From the NCBI RefSeq assembly GCF_019209835.1, contig NZ_JAHUTS010000001.1, positions 186,001 to 250,000 of the forward strand: a DNA stretch of 64,000 nucleotides, in the 5' to 3' direction. A program made the translations under genes and the position numbers. This document shows, in pieces, positions 47,907-56,578 of this stretch. Numbering within the stretch: position 1 is the first letter of the stretch; each line of letters starts with the position of its first letter. The stretch comes from Enterovibrio paralichthyis (GTDB taxonomy: Bacteria > Pseudomonadota > Gammaproteobacteria > Enterobacterales > Vibrionaceae). The notes below the pieces were generated by a model that searched no databases, was not told where the DNA came from, and was given only the letters and a program-made list of their open reading frames with translations.

Positions 47907-48581
47907 ATGACAAGCGCAAATAAAAAAGGGGCGCTGCTGTTTGTGAGCGGCATTGTGCTTGGGGGACTGGTGGCAACCAACCATTGGTCTTCACAAGAGC
48001 ACATCCAGAAACAAACACTGGGCTCAGTAGAAGCGGAACTTGCAGAAGCCAAGGACAAATTACAGGCAACAAACCTGACGCTGGAAACACTGACAACGCA
48101 GCTGGACCAACAGCGCACTGACGCTGAGAAACTTGCTGAAGAGATTGTGGCGAAAAACGGCGAGATTGAATCGTTGAAGGCGTCGATTTCACAGCAACAA
48201 AACCGGGCGAAAAACAGCACGGTTGAGCTAGAAAAGACGGTTGAAACCCAGTCTGAAGCCATCGCTAAGTTGAAAAAACGGGTGGCAGACACAGATTATC
48301 TCTATGCAGAGCGCTACCGCTTAACCCAAGAAGTGAATGATCTTCGCGAGCGCATTTTGAAAGACAGCCATAAAATGGAACTTAGCCATAAAGCGTGCGA
48401 AGAGTACAAGAAAGGCAATTCTTGGAATCGCGTATCACAGCAAGATTGCGATGATTTTGATGAAATTAAGTCCAAAAATGATGCCCTGATGACCGAATTT
48501 GATGACGTCAGTGCTGATCTTGACCGAATCAAACGCGAACTCTCAGCATTTGACGCCCAGCAAGAATCCGAACGCTCTTAA
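47907..48581 (+). CDS. membrane-anchored coiled-coil protein
   Basis: 224 aa. One N-terminal helix (about 8-25, GALLFVSGIVLGGLVA) is followed by a continuous heptad-like coiled coil from about 35 to 150, rich in Glu, Lys, Leu, Gln and Thr. A short segment with two Cys (HKACEEYKKG, SQQDCDDFD) may form a disulfide, and then a last coil. The topology suggests an inner-membrane anchor with a periplasmic rod. No family is recognised. Confidence 0.65.
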   Translation: MTSANKKGALLFVSGIVLGGLVATNHWSSQEHIQKQTLGSVEAELAEAKDKLQATNLTLETLTTQLDQQRTDAEKLAEEIVAKNGEIESLKASISQQQNRAKNSTVELEKTVETQSEAIAKLKKRVADTDYLYAERYRLTQEVNDLRERILKDSHKMELSHKACEEYKKGNSWNRVSQQDCDDFDEIKSKNDALMTEFDDVSADLDRIKRELSAFDAQQESERS

Positions 48582-48612
48582 ATCACTTCACTTTCCTGAG
48601 CTTAACGAATTT

Positions 48613-48635
48613 CGCCGAAAGTGTTTCTTTCGGCG
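48613..48635. terminator. strong hairpin without a T run
   Basis: CGCCGAAAG (48613-48621) and CTTTCGGCG (48627-48635), 9-bp perfect, 5-base loop, 31 bases after the coiled-coil gene stop. It may be a 3' stabiliser or a weak terminator. Confidence 0.4.
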
Positions 48636-48769
48636 GAAAAGTCGCAAAGACACACTATGCTTATGAGAGTAAGGTCAAACAATTCCAATATTTGCGAATC
48701 ATATCGCACCCTTGCAAAACCAAATGACGACTTTAAAAATATTCAGCCGACCTTTCGGGGGTAGATAAT

Positions 48770-49774
48770 TTGACGACCCGAGTACTGATCACCGATGACT
48801 CCGGTTTAGCGCGTAAGCAGCTGGCGCGTTCGTTGCCGGAATCTATCAACGCCGAAGTCACTTTTGCCGAGAATGGCGAAGTGGCTATCCAGCAATTGAA
48901 AGCCAACGAATTCGACGTCATGTTTCTCGACCTCACCATGCCGGTGTTGGATGGCTATGAAACACTGGAGGCGATGCGTCAACACGGGCTCACTGTCCCG
49001 GTTTATGTGGTCTCAGGCGATATTCAGCCTAAGGCACAGGCACGGGTAATGGAACTGGGCGCGAAAGCCTTTGTGCAAAAACCGGTCAGCCCGAAACAGT
49101 TAGAGGACATACTTGAACCGTTCAAATCTGACGCGGCGTCGGCAGCACCTAAAGCGGAGCCTGTCGCAAGCACGATGCGAGTTGGCCGCCGTGAAATGTA
49201 CCTCGAAGTGGTTAATGTTGCGATGGGGCGTGCTGCTGACTCCCTGGCCCGTTTTTTCGATGTCTTTGTCCATATGCCGTTACCGCAGGTGAACGTCTTT
49301 GAAGTCAGCGAATTAACGATGACCATTCGCCATCTGGCAAACAACGACAACATGTCGGGCATTTGTCAGGGCTTTAGCGGCGAAGGGCTCGCAGGGGAAG
49401 CCCTGATGCTGATCTCTGACTCTTCCATGAAAGAGTTGCTGCAAATTCTTGATTATCCGGACGACGGCTCGGTGGACAATGAACTGGAAGTGCTGGTGGA
49501 TGTCAGTAACGTCCTGATCAGTGCCTTCCTTTCCGGGCTAGGCGAACAGGCGGGGTTGGTGTTTGCGCAGAGCTATCCGGCGATCATTGGCCAACACCTA
49601 GCGGTAGACAAGTTGGTCGACGGTATGCGGGGGACATGGAAACGCACAGTGACGATTGAAGTCAGTTATGCCATCGGCGACACCAACATCAAATGTGATT
49701 TGCTCTTGCTGCTCGTAGACGAATCGCTGCCTCTGTTGGATGCGAAATTAGCCTATTTGTTGGATGAGGAGTAA
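48770..49774 (+). CDS. response regulator with receiver and CheC-like phosphatase domains
   Basis: 334 aa from a TTG (GGGGGTAG upstream). The receiver domain (residues 1-120) has the acidic pair in VLITDDSGLARKQL, phospho-acceptor Asp in FLDLTMPVLDGYE and Lys in FVQKPVSPKQ. After a linker rich in Ala and Pro, residues about 140-334 form a CheC/CheX-like fold: one signature EVVNVAMGRAADSL is intact with E and N, the second (EVLVDVSNVLISAF) has Asp where CheC has Glu. It may dephosphorylate CheY-like proteins under control of its own receiver. It forms an operon with the PAS gene three bases downstream. Confidence 0.82.
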   Translation: MTTRVLITDDSGLARKQLARSLPESINAEVTFAENGEVAIQQLKANEFDVMFLDLTMPVLDGYETLEAMRQHGLTVPVYVVSGDIQPKAQARVMELGAKAFVQKPVSPKQLEDILEPFKSDAASAAPKAEPVASTMRVGRREMYLEVVNVAMGRAADSLARFFDVFVHMPLPQVNVFEVSELTMTIRHLANNDNMSGICQGFSGEGLAGEALMLISDSSMKELLQILDYPDDGSVDNELEVLVDVSNVLISAFLSGLGEQAGLVFAQSYPAIIGQHLAVDKLVDGMRGTWKRTVTIEVSYAIGDTNIKCDLLLLLVDESLPLLDAKLAYLLDEE

Positions 49775-49776
49775 CC

Positions 49777-50205
49777 ATGATTGACTCGCCAGAATTTGAG
49801 CAATTCAACTGGATGGTCGATATGGTTCAGAATATCGACATGGGACTGATTGTGGTTGACCGTGATTTCACCATCCAGATGTGGAATGGCTTTATGGTGC
49901 ACCACACCGGCAAGCATCCGAACAAGGTGCAGGGAAAATCATTGTTTGAGGTTTTCCCAGAAATCCCTGAGCCCTGGTTCCGCGCTAAATGCCGTCCCGT
50001 GTTTGAACTCAAGTGCCGAAGCTTCGTGGTATGGAAGCAGCGCCCGTATCTGTTCCATTGCCGGAATGTGCGCCCCATTACCGGGCAGGTCGATTTTATG
50101 TACCAAAACGTTACCCTGAACCCAATGGTAAACCTGCGTGGTGAAGCGCAGCACATGTTTATCTCGATTGCGGATGTCACCGGTGAAGCGCTCGCGATGC
50201 GCTAA
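49777..50205 (+). CDS. single PAS domain protein
   Basis: 142 aa. A PAS fold: FNWMVDMVQNIDMGLIVVD, RDFTIQMWNGFMVHHTGKHP, GKSLFEVFPEIPEPWF, and a beta-rich end (MFISIADVTGEALAMR). No kinase, GGDEF or other output domain is attached. It starts 3 bases after the REC-CheC gene, so it likely works as the sensory or adaptor partner of that protein. Confidence 0.82.
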   Translation: MIDSPEFEQFNWMVDMVQNIDMGLIVVDRDFTIQMWNGFMVHHTGKHPNKVQGKSLFEVFPEIPEPWFRAKCRPVFELKCRSFVVWKQRPYLFHCRNVRPITGQVDFMYQNVTLNPMVNLRGEAQHMFISIADVTGEALAMR

Positions 50206-50229
50206 CATCTTTAACATATAGTGAATTGC

Positions 50230-50257
50230 AAAAAACCAGCGAATCCGCTGGTTTTTT
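50230..50257. terminator. bidirectional Rho-independent terminator
   Basis: AAAAAACCAGCG...CGCTGGTTTTTT around a 4-base loop: T runs follow the stem on both strands. It separates the PAS gene (plus) from the end of the tad operon (minus). Confidence 0.88.
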
Positions 50258-50304
50258 CTTGCCGTATTATCAAAGCTCGATAACGTTTCTTTTCGGGACA
50301 GGGG

Positions 50305-50964
50305 TCACTTGGCAGTGTTGCTGCCTGGCTTCAGGATAACTTCCACCCGTCTGTTTTGTTGACGACCATCTGGCGTGTTATTGGGGGCGATAGGGCGTGT
50401 TTCACCGTAGGAGAGGGTTTTTATCTCGCCATTCGTGCTTTTCGCCAAATAGGTTTTTACCGCGTCAGCCCGTTTTAATCCCAATTTCAGGTTGTAACCT
50501 GGGCTTCCTATACTGTCCGTGTGCCCGGATAACGTGAGCGGGCCGTTAGCGCGTTTGATGGTATCAATGATGCCGGCCAGAATCTTTCTGCCGGTGGGCG
50601 TGAGAGATGACTTGTCGAAACCAAACTGAACCTGCGCCAATAAGGTATCGCTCTCTGGCGTCAATTTCGGTGTTTCCCGAACCAAGAGTTCTGCACATTG
50701 TTTACTTAAACCCACATTTACCAGCGCATTGATAAACAATGGGGTAGTCGGCGGCGACAGACGTTGTCTTTCGAGTTGGATGTATTGTGATTTATGGAAA
50801 TAAACGTCAGTACCCGGTTCGATATCCACGCGGAATGCGACTTCGGTGTTTTTATCGGCACAGATGTCTTCAAATACAGTGGTGGACAGCGTGTCTGCGT
50901 GTGCCGACGAAATAGCGGCGCTCATGAGTATCGTCAATGCGCATGCTGGTGGTGATAATTTCAT
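50305..50964 (-). CDS. OmpA-family protein at the end of the tad operon
   Basis: 219 aa. Signal peptide ending SAHA|DT at about residue 23. The C-terminal OmpA-like peptidoglycan-binding domain covers about 110-215: VQFGFDKSSLTPTGRKILAG, LTLSGHTDSIGSPGYNLKLG with the conserved Asp, and RADAVKTYL, then RQQNRRVEVIL. The N-terminal part is not a beta barrel. It probably anchors the secretin or pilus base to peptidoglycan. It lies 56 bases after tadG; OmpA-like genes at this position are common in Vibrio tad loci. Confidence 0.83.
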   Translation of the reverse strand: MKLSPPACALTILMSAAISSAHADTLSTTVFEDICADKNTEVAFRVDIEPGTDVYFHKSQYIQLERQRLSPPTTPLFINALVNVGLSKQCAELLVRETPKLTPESDTLLAQVQFGFDKSSLTPTGRKILAGIIDTIKRANGPLTLSGHTDSIGSPGYNLKLGLKRADAVKTYLAKSTNGEIKTLSYGETRPIAPNNTPDGRQQNRRVEVILKPGSNTAK

Positions 50965-51020
50965 GGTGTCTCCAAATATTGATACCCAAACGAACTAAAG
51001 ATGCAGGATGTTTGGTTTTA

Positions 51021-52376
51021 TCAGCTTCCAAAATAGAGCCGTCCGACTTCTTCACTAATGAGTTCGAGCACAGTGTCATAGATGTCTTGATAAGACTGTG
51101 CAGCCTGAACGTTTTCCTCGCCTGCACAGGTTTTTAGCCCCGGGTTGTCATCAAGGTTGTAGTCAAAACCAATCACGAATATGCGGGCTTCAGCATTGCG
51201 GCCATTAACCACCTGCTGCTCCAACGACTGGATGATGTTCTGACACAACCCACGGTCATAGAGTTGGGTTGCGGCATAGTTGGGGTAGCGTCTGTCACCG
51301 GAGTTATTACCGTTTGCGGAGTCAATGCCATCTGAAAGCACAACAATGAGCTTTCTGACGTTTTCTCCGCGTGAAACGATTTTTGCGGCTTCAATGATCC
51401 CCTCATATGAGGCGGTACCATAGTTTGGAACAAACTGACTGATTTGGGCGCGAAAGGTTTGGAAGTCCTCAGTGAGCGGTAAGGTATTAAAGTACGAGGA
51501 GTCTGCACTGCTGCGCCCGATGATCGTGGTGACAGGGGTTCCGAGTGGATCGCGGGCTGTAGCATTGAAGTTAATCTGGGGGATGTTGTAATCCCAACGC
51601 CACGATTTTGAGCCAGTGTTGTTGTGATAACTTACATTGCTGTAGTAAGACCCATTTTTGTGTGGGTAAAAATTGTAGCCAACAAAAGCCGCGCGATTGG
51701 CAAGATCTTGTCCGCTAAGTTGTTGATCGGTTGACGCGTTATAATCTTCAAGCCTTTCAGTGACACGCTTGATGACTTCCACCACACCTTGGTACTTCGA
51801 AGTAATGCCAGAAAACTCTCCGTTATCTTCTGACTGATTCCCTTGCCATACCCATTCCATCGAGCCGGAAAAGTCCGCAACAAAAGCAACGTCTATGGTG
51901 AAGCCCTGGTATTTTCTCGCCGTTGCGTCACCACCGAGCGTCATGGTTTCGGCATAACCTAAGTGATAGCCGTCTTTAGGAAACCAGCTATCAAAATCGG
52001 AAGTTAAAGTGACTTTGTATTGGGTGAATATCAGGCCATCCCTGTCATAAACTCCCGCCTGACCGCATAAATCCTGGTAGATATCGTCGCAGCTTTTTCT
52101 CTCAATTCTTATGTCAGACGGGTCAATGTCGCCATCTGGAACAAAGCTTTCAACGAAACGTTTGGCAAGAAGCTGGTTTTCACGGGTCGTTTGGGAAGCG
52201 CTCGCCGCAACGGCCAACGATGCCATCTCGACAGCGTCATTAATCCGTGCATGGGTTTGCAAATATCGCGTGGATTCAACTGCAAGCACAAACACACTAA
52301 ATAGAAGTGGAAATGTCAGCACGAAGATGATGCTGGCTACACCGCGTTGCTTTTTGCGGCTTGATGGTATTTTCAT
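51021..52376 (-). CDS. tadG: TadG-like pilus protein with von Willebrand factor A domain
   Basis: 451 aa from ATG at 52376. The frame is open further upstream into tadF. One N-terminal helix (GVASIIFVLTFPLLFSVFVL) with a prepilin-like start is followed by a large extracytoplasmic part. A vWA domain carries a MIDAS motif, DFSGSM (in FVADFSGSMEW), with VVLSDGID as a further metal-site segment. It is the minor pilin-like, long member of the Tad set, probably part of the pilus tip or of adhesion. Confidence 0.85.
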   Translation of the reverse strand: MKIPSSRKKQRGVASIIFVLTFPLLFSVFVLAVESTRYLQTHARINDAVEMASLAVAASASQTTRENQLLAKRFVESFVPDGDIDPSDIRIERKSCDDIYQDLCGQAGVYDRDGLIFTQYKVTLTSDFDSWFPKDGYHLGYAETMTLGGDATARKYQGFTIDVAFVADFSGSMEWVWQGNQSEDNGEFSGITSKYQGVVEVIKRVTERLEDYNASTDQQLSGQDLANRAAFVGYNFYPHKNGSYYSNVSYHNNTGSKSWRWDYNIPQINFNATARDPLGTPVTTIIGRSSADSSYFNTLPLTEDFQTFRAQISQFVPNYGTASYEGIIEAAKIVSRGENVRKLIVVLSDGIDSANGNNSGDRRYPNYAATQLYDRGLCQNIIQSLEQQVVNGRNAEARIFVIGFDYNLDDNPGLKTCAGEENVQAAQSYQDIYDTVLELISEEVGRLYFGS

Positions 52377-52381
52377 AGCAG

Positions 52382-52942
52382 CTACCGTCCGATGGAAAGG
52401 GATGTTGAGCTGGTCAGCTCCCACTGTTTGCCAACGAGTGACCCAAAGAGATTGTTGGTTTTATAACAAAGCGTGACTTGGTAAAGCGCCAGACGATTAC
52501 CGAAGTTAGTGATCGGTGATAAATCCGTTTTCGTGCTGAGTCTCTCCGAGGGTTCGCACGCATATTCACCGGCTCTGAAAACGTGCAGTCCATTGATTGC
52601 TGGAGTGGGAGCTTGTTCGCTATTGAACTGTTGCTGCTCGATCATGAGACCTAGCCGGCTGGCGTCGAAACTTCCCATCGTGCTTCTGAGCGAGTATTGC
52701 GCCAGGGATAGGGCAGCGTTTACCTCATTGCGCGACAATGTGGCACTGCCGTCGAAGAGCTGGGTACGTTCTTTCAATAGACTCACAAGGGAGTAGGAAA
52801 GGCGGTCCAGTTTTCCTTTTACAGACTGCTTCGTGACCACGTCCATCGTGAACACGATAAGGAGAGCGAATCCGATCAATATGATGGAAAGCTCAATACT
52901 GAAAACGCCGCGTTGTTTACTGGCTAAACTGGTCACGTTCAT
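52382..52942 (-). CDS. tadF: TadF minor pseudopilin
   Basis: 186 aa. The N-terminus has a short basic leader and KQRGVFSIELSIILIGFALL: a TadE/TadF-type prepilin motif with cleavage after Gly and Glu at +5. The remainder is extracytoplasmic with two to three Cys. It overlaps the tadE coding sequence by 26 bases, indicating coupled translation. It is thought to prime or modulate Flp pilus assembly. Confidence 0.83.
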   Translation of the reverse strand: MNVTSLASKQRGVFSIELSIILIGFALLIVFTMDVVTKQSVKGKLDRLSYSLVSLLKERTQLFDGSATLSRNEVNAALSLAQYSLRSTMGSFDASRLGLMIEQQQFNSEQAPTPAINGLHVFRAGEYACEPSERLSTKTDLSPITNFGNRLALYQVTLCYKTNNLFGSLVGKQWELTSSTSLSIGR

Positions 52943-53393
52943 ATTCCTGAATAGCGAACACCTGACGGGTGAGGGTCAAATTGTCTTCGTTGAAAAACAT
53001 AGGGAAAATTGGGTCGTAGTGATACGTCACTTCATAAAGCGCAATGGGCTTATCGACGCCGAAAACAGAACCAGGTGGCGTGGCCGCATCCTGGAATGAG
53101 CTAAAATACTCAACTGAAACGGCGAATTTTTCGGGGTCAATGATCTTGGTCCACACGTCGTCGCTGTTATCAATGGCAGAGCGAAAAACGGTGGCATAGT
53201 TGGCATTGGCTGAGCTTCTGGCGACCCGTGATGATTCGGCGACGGCATAGTCCACCATGGATGAGAGAAACCCGATCACACAAAGCTCAACCCAAAACAT
53301 CAAGCAGGTAAACATCACCATAAAGCCGAAAATAAACTCCAGCGTGACCAAGCCACGGTGTTTGCGATTGGCGAAGGGATAGCGCCTGTTCAT
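52917..53393 (-). CDS. tadE: TadE minor pseudopilin
   Basis: 158 aa. Prepilin-like start RKHRGLVTLEFIFGFMVMFT with Gly-cleavage and Glu at +5, a single membrane helix and a small soluble domain ending QEYERDQFSQ. The ATG lies 1 base before the tadD stop region and its end overlaps tadF. It is processed by TadV in characterised systems. Confidence 0.83.
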   Translation of the reverse strand: MNRRYPFANRKHRGLVTLEFIFGFMVMFTCLMFWVELCVIGFLSSMVDYAVAESSRVARSSANANYATVFRSAIDNSDDVWTKIIDPEKFAVSVEYFSSFQDAATPPGSVFGVDKPIALYEVTYHYDPIFPMFFNEDNLTLTRQVFAIQEYERDQFSQ

Positions 53394-53394
53394 G

Positions 53395-54780
53395 TCAAGA
53401 TTTCCAGCGGATGGTTAAGGTGTTGTTTTCAACCAAAAGCTCTGGCTTTTGTGGGGTGTTTTCACGCATTTCTAGTACCACCCTGACAAATCCGGGATGC
53501 TCGCCCAGCACGATCTTTTTCACTGGCCCGTCGGTGAGGTAGCGCCTGCGTTTGATCGTAAAATCTTTCGCCCCTTTGATGTCGAATACCCACTTTTTAC
53601 GCTTTTCCAGGTACTCGGTACGAATAGACCCAAGCTCGAAATCTGACGTGACTGTGTATTGTGCATCAGTGCCTTGAACGACGTAGTTCATGTCCGTCAC
53701 CAAATAGCGGGAGCGGCTCTTTTTCACTTTTTTCTTGGGCGTTGAAGCGGTTTTAGCTACTGGAACGGGCTTTATCTCTTCGCCACGTCGTTTGGCCTCC
53801 AATGCGGCTTTGAGACGTTTTTTAGCTAGCAAAAGCTTCATTTCATCTGCCGATGCCGTCGGTTTTTCCACGATAGGTGCTGGCGTTTTTGGCGCGGGGA
53901 TAACGTCTTTTGGCTTCTCCTTGGGCAAAATTTCACGCTTAGGTGAAAGCGTTCTTGCCGCGATGATGGCGCTTGGTTCAGCCAGGTCTTTTTCTTTCTC
54001 TAAATTGGGCAAAGCAGTTGGCAGCGTCGTGGGGCGCTGCGTGATTTTTGATTGCGAAAATTGATTGATCGCTTTTGCTTGATTCAGGCTGATGTACTTT
54101 TCGCGCATTGCAGCGTTGCTACCCTGAGTGCTCATTAGCTGACTGAACTCACGGGTTCTGCCTGACTTCGCTAAGGCGAGTAAAAGGTTTGCCTCGACGG
54201 TGCTGTCAGCACGGCCGTTGCGAACCAGTGGGAGTAAGATATCAGCCGCGAGTTCGAAATTGCCTTGGAGCATCGCAACCATAGCGAGGTTGTTTTTTAC
54301 AATGGCGTCATCGAAACCATATTGTCTTGCTGCATCAAAAGACTTCTTGGCTTCTTGCAAACTGCCACGCTGCGCCAACAACAGTCCTTTTAAGTTGTAG
54401 GCTTCTGCATAACGGTCATTTCTTCGCAGTGCAGCATTAATAAACTGTTCAGCGACATTGTTCTTGTTGAGATCAAACGCGACGTTCGCACGTAGCATAT
54501 CCAGTTCGGCATTTTTCAGGTCATCCTGAGGAATAAGCGCCAGTTGAAATTGCGCGGCTTCGGGGTCACCTGAAAGGTAGAGGGCATTGGCCAGCTTGAA
54601 CCTTAGCTCTGGGCTGGGGGATTCTTTTACCTGCTTTTGGTAACGGTTTACCAATGCAGAGTAATTCCCTGTCTGGATCAGCAGTTGATCGCCTTTTTCT
54701 CCCGCGTACTCTTCAACAACGCCATTGGATGAGCAGGCAGAAAGCAGCAAGGCAGAAACGAAAAATGTAATTTTTTTCAT
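53395..54780 (-). CDS. tadD: TadD lipoprotein: TPR domain plus C-terminal AMIN-like domain
   Basis: 461 aa. Lipoprotein signal ending LLSAC (Cys at about 16). Residues about 40-235 form TPR repeats (SPELRFKLANALYLSGDPEA, RYAEAYNLKGLLLAQRGSLQ). A Lys/Pro/Ala-rich linker (about 250-355) leads to a C-terminal ~100-residue domain (VKKIVLGEHPGFVRVVLEMR) like AMIN, which binds peptidoglycan in other envelope machines. Plain TadD is only about 200-250 aa, so the extension is notable. It should aid secretin assembly as a pilotin. It overlaps tadC by 4 bases. Confidence 0.82.
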   Translation of the reverse strand: MKKITFFVSALLLSACSSNGVVEEYAGEKGDQLLIQTGNYSALVNRYQKQVKESPSPELRFKLANALYLSGDPEAAQFQLALIPQDDLKNAELDMLRANVAFDLNKNNVAEQFINAALRRNDRYAEAYNLKGLLLAQRGSLQEAKKSFDAARQYGFDDAIVKNNLAMVAMLQGNFELAADILLPLVRNGRADSTVEANLLLALAKSGRTREFSQLMSTQGSNAAMREKYISLNQAKAINQFSQSKITQRPTTLPTALPNLEKEKDLAEPSAIIAARTLSPKREILPKEKPKDVIPAPKTPAPIVEKPTASADEMKLLLAKKRLKAALEAKRRGEEIKPVPVAKTASTPKKKVKKSRSRYLVTDMNYVVQGTDAQYTVTSDFELGSIRTEYLEKRKKWVFDIKGAKDFTIKRRRYLTDGPVKKIVLGEHPGFVRVVLEMRENTPQKPELLVENNTLTIRWKS

Positions 54781-55649
54781 ATGTTTTCCAGCATCCTCAT
54801 GACGCCCGGTGCGACGATAAGAACGACGACTGGCATCATGATAAAAATGATCATAGGGACAGACATTTTCGATGACAGCTTTCCCGCTTTTTCCTCTAAG
54901 GCGAGTAGCTGAATTTTGCGAATATCATTGGCGAGGGTCGTCAATATTTCGTATACCGACGTACCGTGTTGCATGCTTTGGCTCAGCGTCATGATGAAGC
55001 TGTGCATCTCGGGGGAGGGAACCCTTGTATAGAGATCTTTGAGTGACTGCTCAATGCCCACGGTTTTTGCACGTTGGCTGAGTCGTCTGAGCATATGCGC
55101 AAGGTGGCGATCAAATGAGGCCATTTCCGCGGTTAAATAAAACAGCGTCGACTCAATGGTCATGCCCGTTTGCACACAGGTTGCCATCAAATCCAACAGA
55201 AACGGAAGCTGCCTTGTGAGGCGCAGCGCCAGTGCGCGCCGGCGTAATTCGAGGTAGAAATCAGGGCCAATGACCACCACCAACGCCAGCGCGGCAAGCC
55301 AGATAATTTGTGACAAGAGCGCGTCCGTAAAAGGAACGTCTCTGGTCAAAATGATGATGGCAGCCCCGACAGTAAAAACCGTGTATTTGATAAGAAAGTA
55401 GTAGGGTGCGATGGCAGTGTTATAGAAACCTGCGCCAATGAACTTTTCTTCAATTTCTTTACTGCTGGCAGCAAAGAATGAAGCAATGACTTTTGACGAT
55501 TCCGCCAATACAGAGCGGCGTTCGACTTGCTCAATGTCCAGTGTGCTTTCAATGTAGCGCTTTCGCTTGATTTGGGTGTAAATCATCGAAAGGACAATGG
55601 CAGAGCCCACCGCAATCAAAAAAATGAAAATAATGAGTAGAAGCGTCAT
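54777..55649 (-). CDS. tadC: TadC inner-membrane platform protein
   Basis: 290 aa, T2SS GspF-like. Membrane helices near the start (LLLIIFIFLIAVGSAIVLSM), at about 90-130, and the C-terminus (MPVVVLIVAPGVMRML), with the GspF cytoplasmic bundle ATCVQTGMTIESTLFYLTAE and QSMQHGTSVYEILTTLANDI between. It forms the pilus platform with TadB and couples to the TadA ATPase. It lies 2 bases after tadB. Confidence 0.88.
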   Translation of the reverse strand: MTLLLIIFIFLIAVGSAIVLSMIYTQIKRKRYIESTLDIEQVERRSVLAESSKVIASFFAASSKEIEEKFIGAGFYNTAIAPYYFLIKYTVFTVGAAIIILTRDVPFTDALLSQIIWLAALALVVVIGPDFYLELRRRALALRLTRQLPFLLDLMATCVQTGMTIESTLFYLTAEMASFDRHLAHMLRRLSQRAKTVGIEQSLKDLYTRVPSPEMHSFIMTLSQSMQHGTSVYEILTTLANDIRKIQLLALEEKAGKLSSKMSVPMIIFIMMPVVVLIVAPGVMRMLENI

Positions 55650-55651
55650 GG

Positions 55652-56578
55652 CTATTTCACACTCTTCATCAATAGGGTCACGATGCCAATACCAATCGCT
55701 TCACTGATCAACACGTAGTAGAGCAAAAAGCGCCCGTCAGGGTCGTGCATGACAAAGTCGTAGTTCTCTGGCGCGATAAAGCGCAGCACCACAAAGAGAA
55801 AGAAAAATGGAATGGCACAAATGATGTAGGAGGAAAGGCGCGCTTCAGCGGTGAGTGCGCGCTTTTTCATTTCAACGCTTTTTGCGTCAAACAGAACCCG
55901 GTTCAAATTGTTGATGACCCGGCGAAGTTGCCCGCCACGGTTTACATTTACCCGCATTGCGATAACGAAAAACTGAAACGTGGGAGTAGGAAAACGCTGA
56001 CAGGCGCGCGCGAATACCGCTTCCGTGCTTTCGCCCAGGTTTAACCGCTCTCCCATGATTTTGAATTCCCTGCCTACAATACTGTCGAGTGTCCGTCCGA
56101 CATACTGAATGGCATGAAGCAAACTCTCGCCGGCAGATACGGAACTGGCAATCATGTTGAGCGCGTCTGGGAATTGATCCTCAAACGCTTTTTGGGTTCG
56201 ATATTCAATAAAGCGAATGCCTAAAACGGTCGCGATTGGAAATGTCAGCAAGAGAGTAGTCTGGGTGGAAAACCCCAAGACAGTGACAAAAGCAAAATCA
56301 CCAATCAAAGACGCGACAAAATAGAAGGCCAGTATTTTGACAACCGCGTAGTCGCCAAGATCGATATACAAGTTCCGCAGTGTCCGGGAGATACGTTGAT
56401 AGAGCGAAATCTTTGAGAGGGCTTCCATATCGACCGCCCGGTTCTCGATCATTTTTGACTCAGGTAAGGTGTTATTTTCCCGCAATAAGCTTTCACGTCT
56501 TTCATTGAGCGTTGCCTGTCTCTTGATCATGTAGAGACCAACACCAATCAGAAGGATGAAAAAGATGTTTTCAATCAT
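55652..56578 (-). CDS. tadB: TadB inner-membrane platform protein
   Basis: 308 aa, the second GspF-like protein. Helices at about 2-18, 80-120, 245-265 and 275-305; the cytoplasmic domain has ALNMIASSVSAGESLLHAIQ and ACQRFPTPTFQFFVIAMRVN. It overlaps tadA by 4 bases and works with TadC. Confidence 0.88.
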   Translation of the reverse strand: MIENIFFILLIGVGLYMIKRQATLNERRESLLRENNTLPESKMIENRAVDMEALSKISLYQRISRTLRNLYIDLGDYAVVKILAFYFVASLIGDFAFVTVLGFSTQTTLLLTFPIATVLGIRFIEYRTQKAFEDQFPDALNMIASSVSAGESLLHAIQYVGRTLDSIVGREFKIMGERLNLGESTEAVFARACQRFPTPTFQFFVIAMRVNVNRGGQLRRVINNLNRVLFDAKSVEMKKRALTAEARLSSYIICAIPFFFLFVVLRFIAPENYDFVMHDPDGRFLLYYVLISEAIGIGIVTLLMKSVK

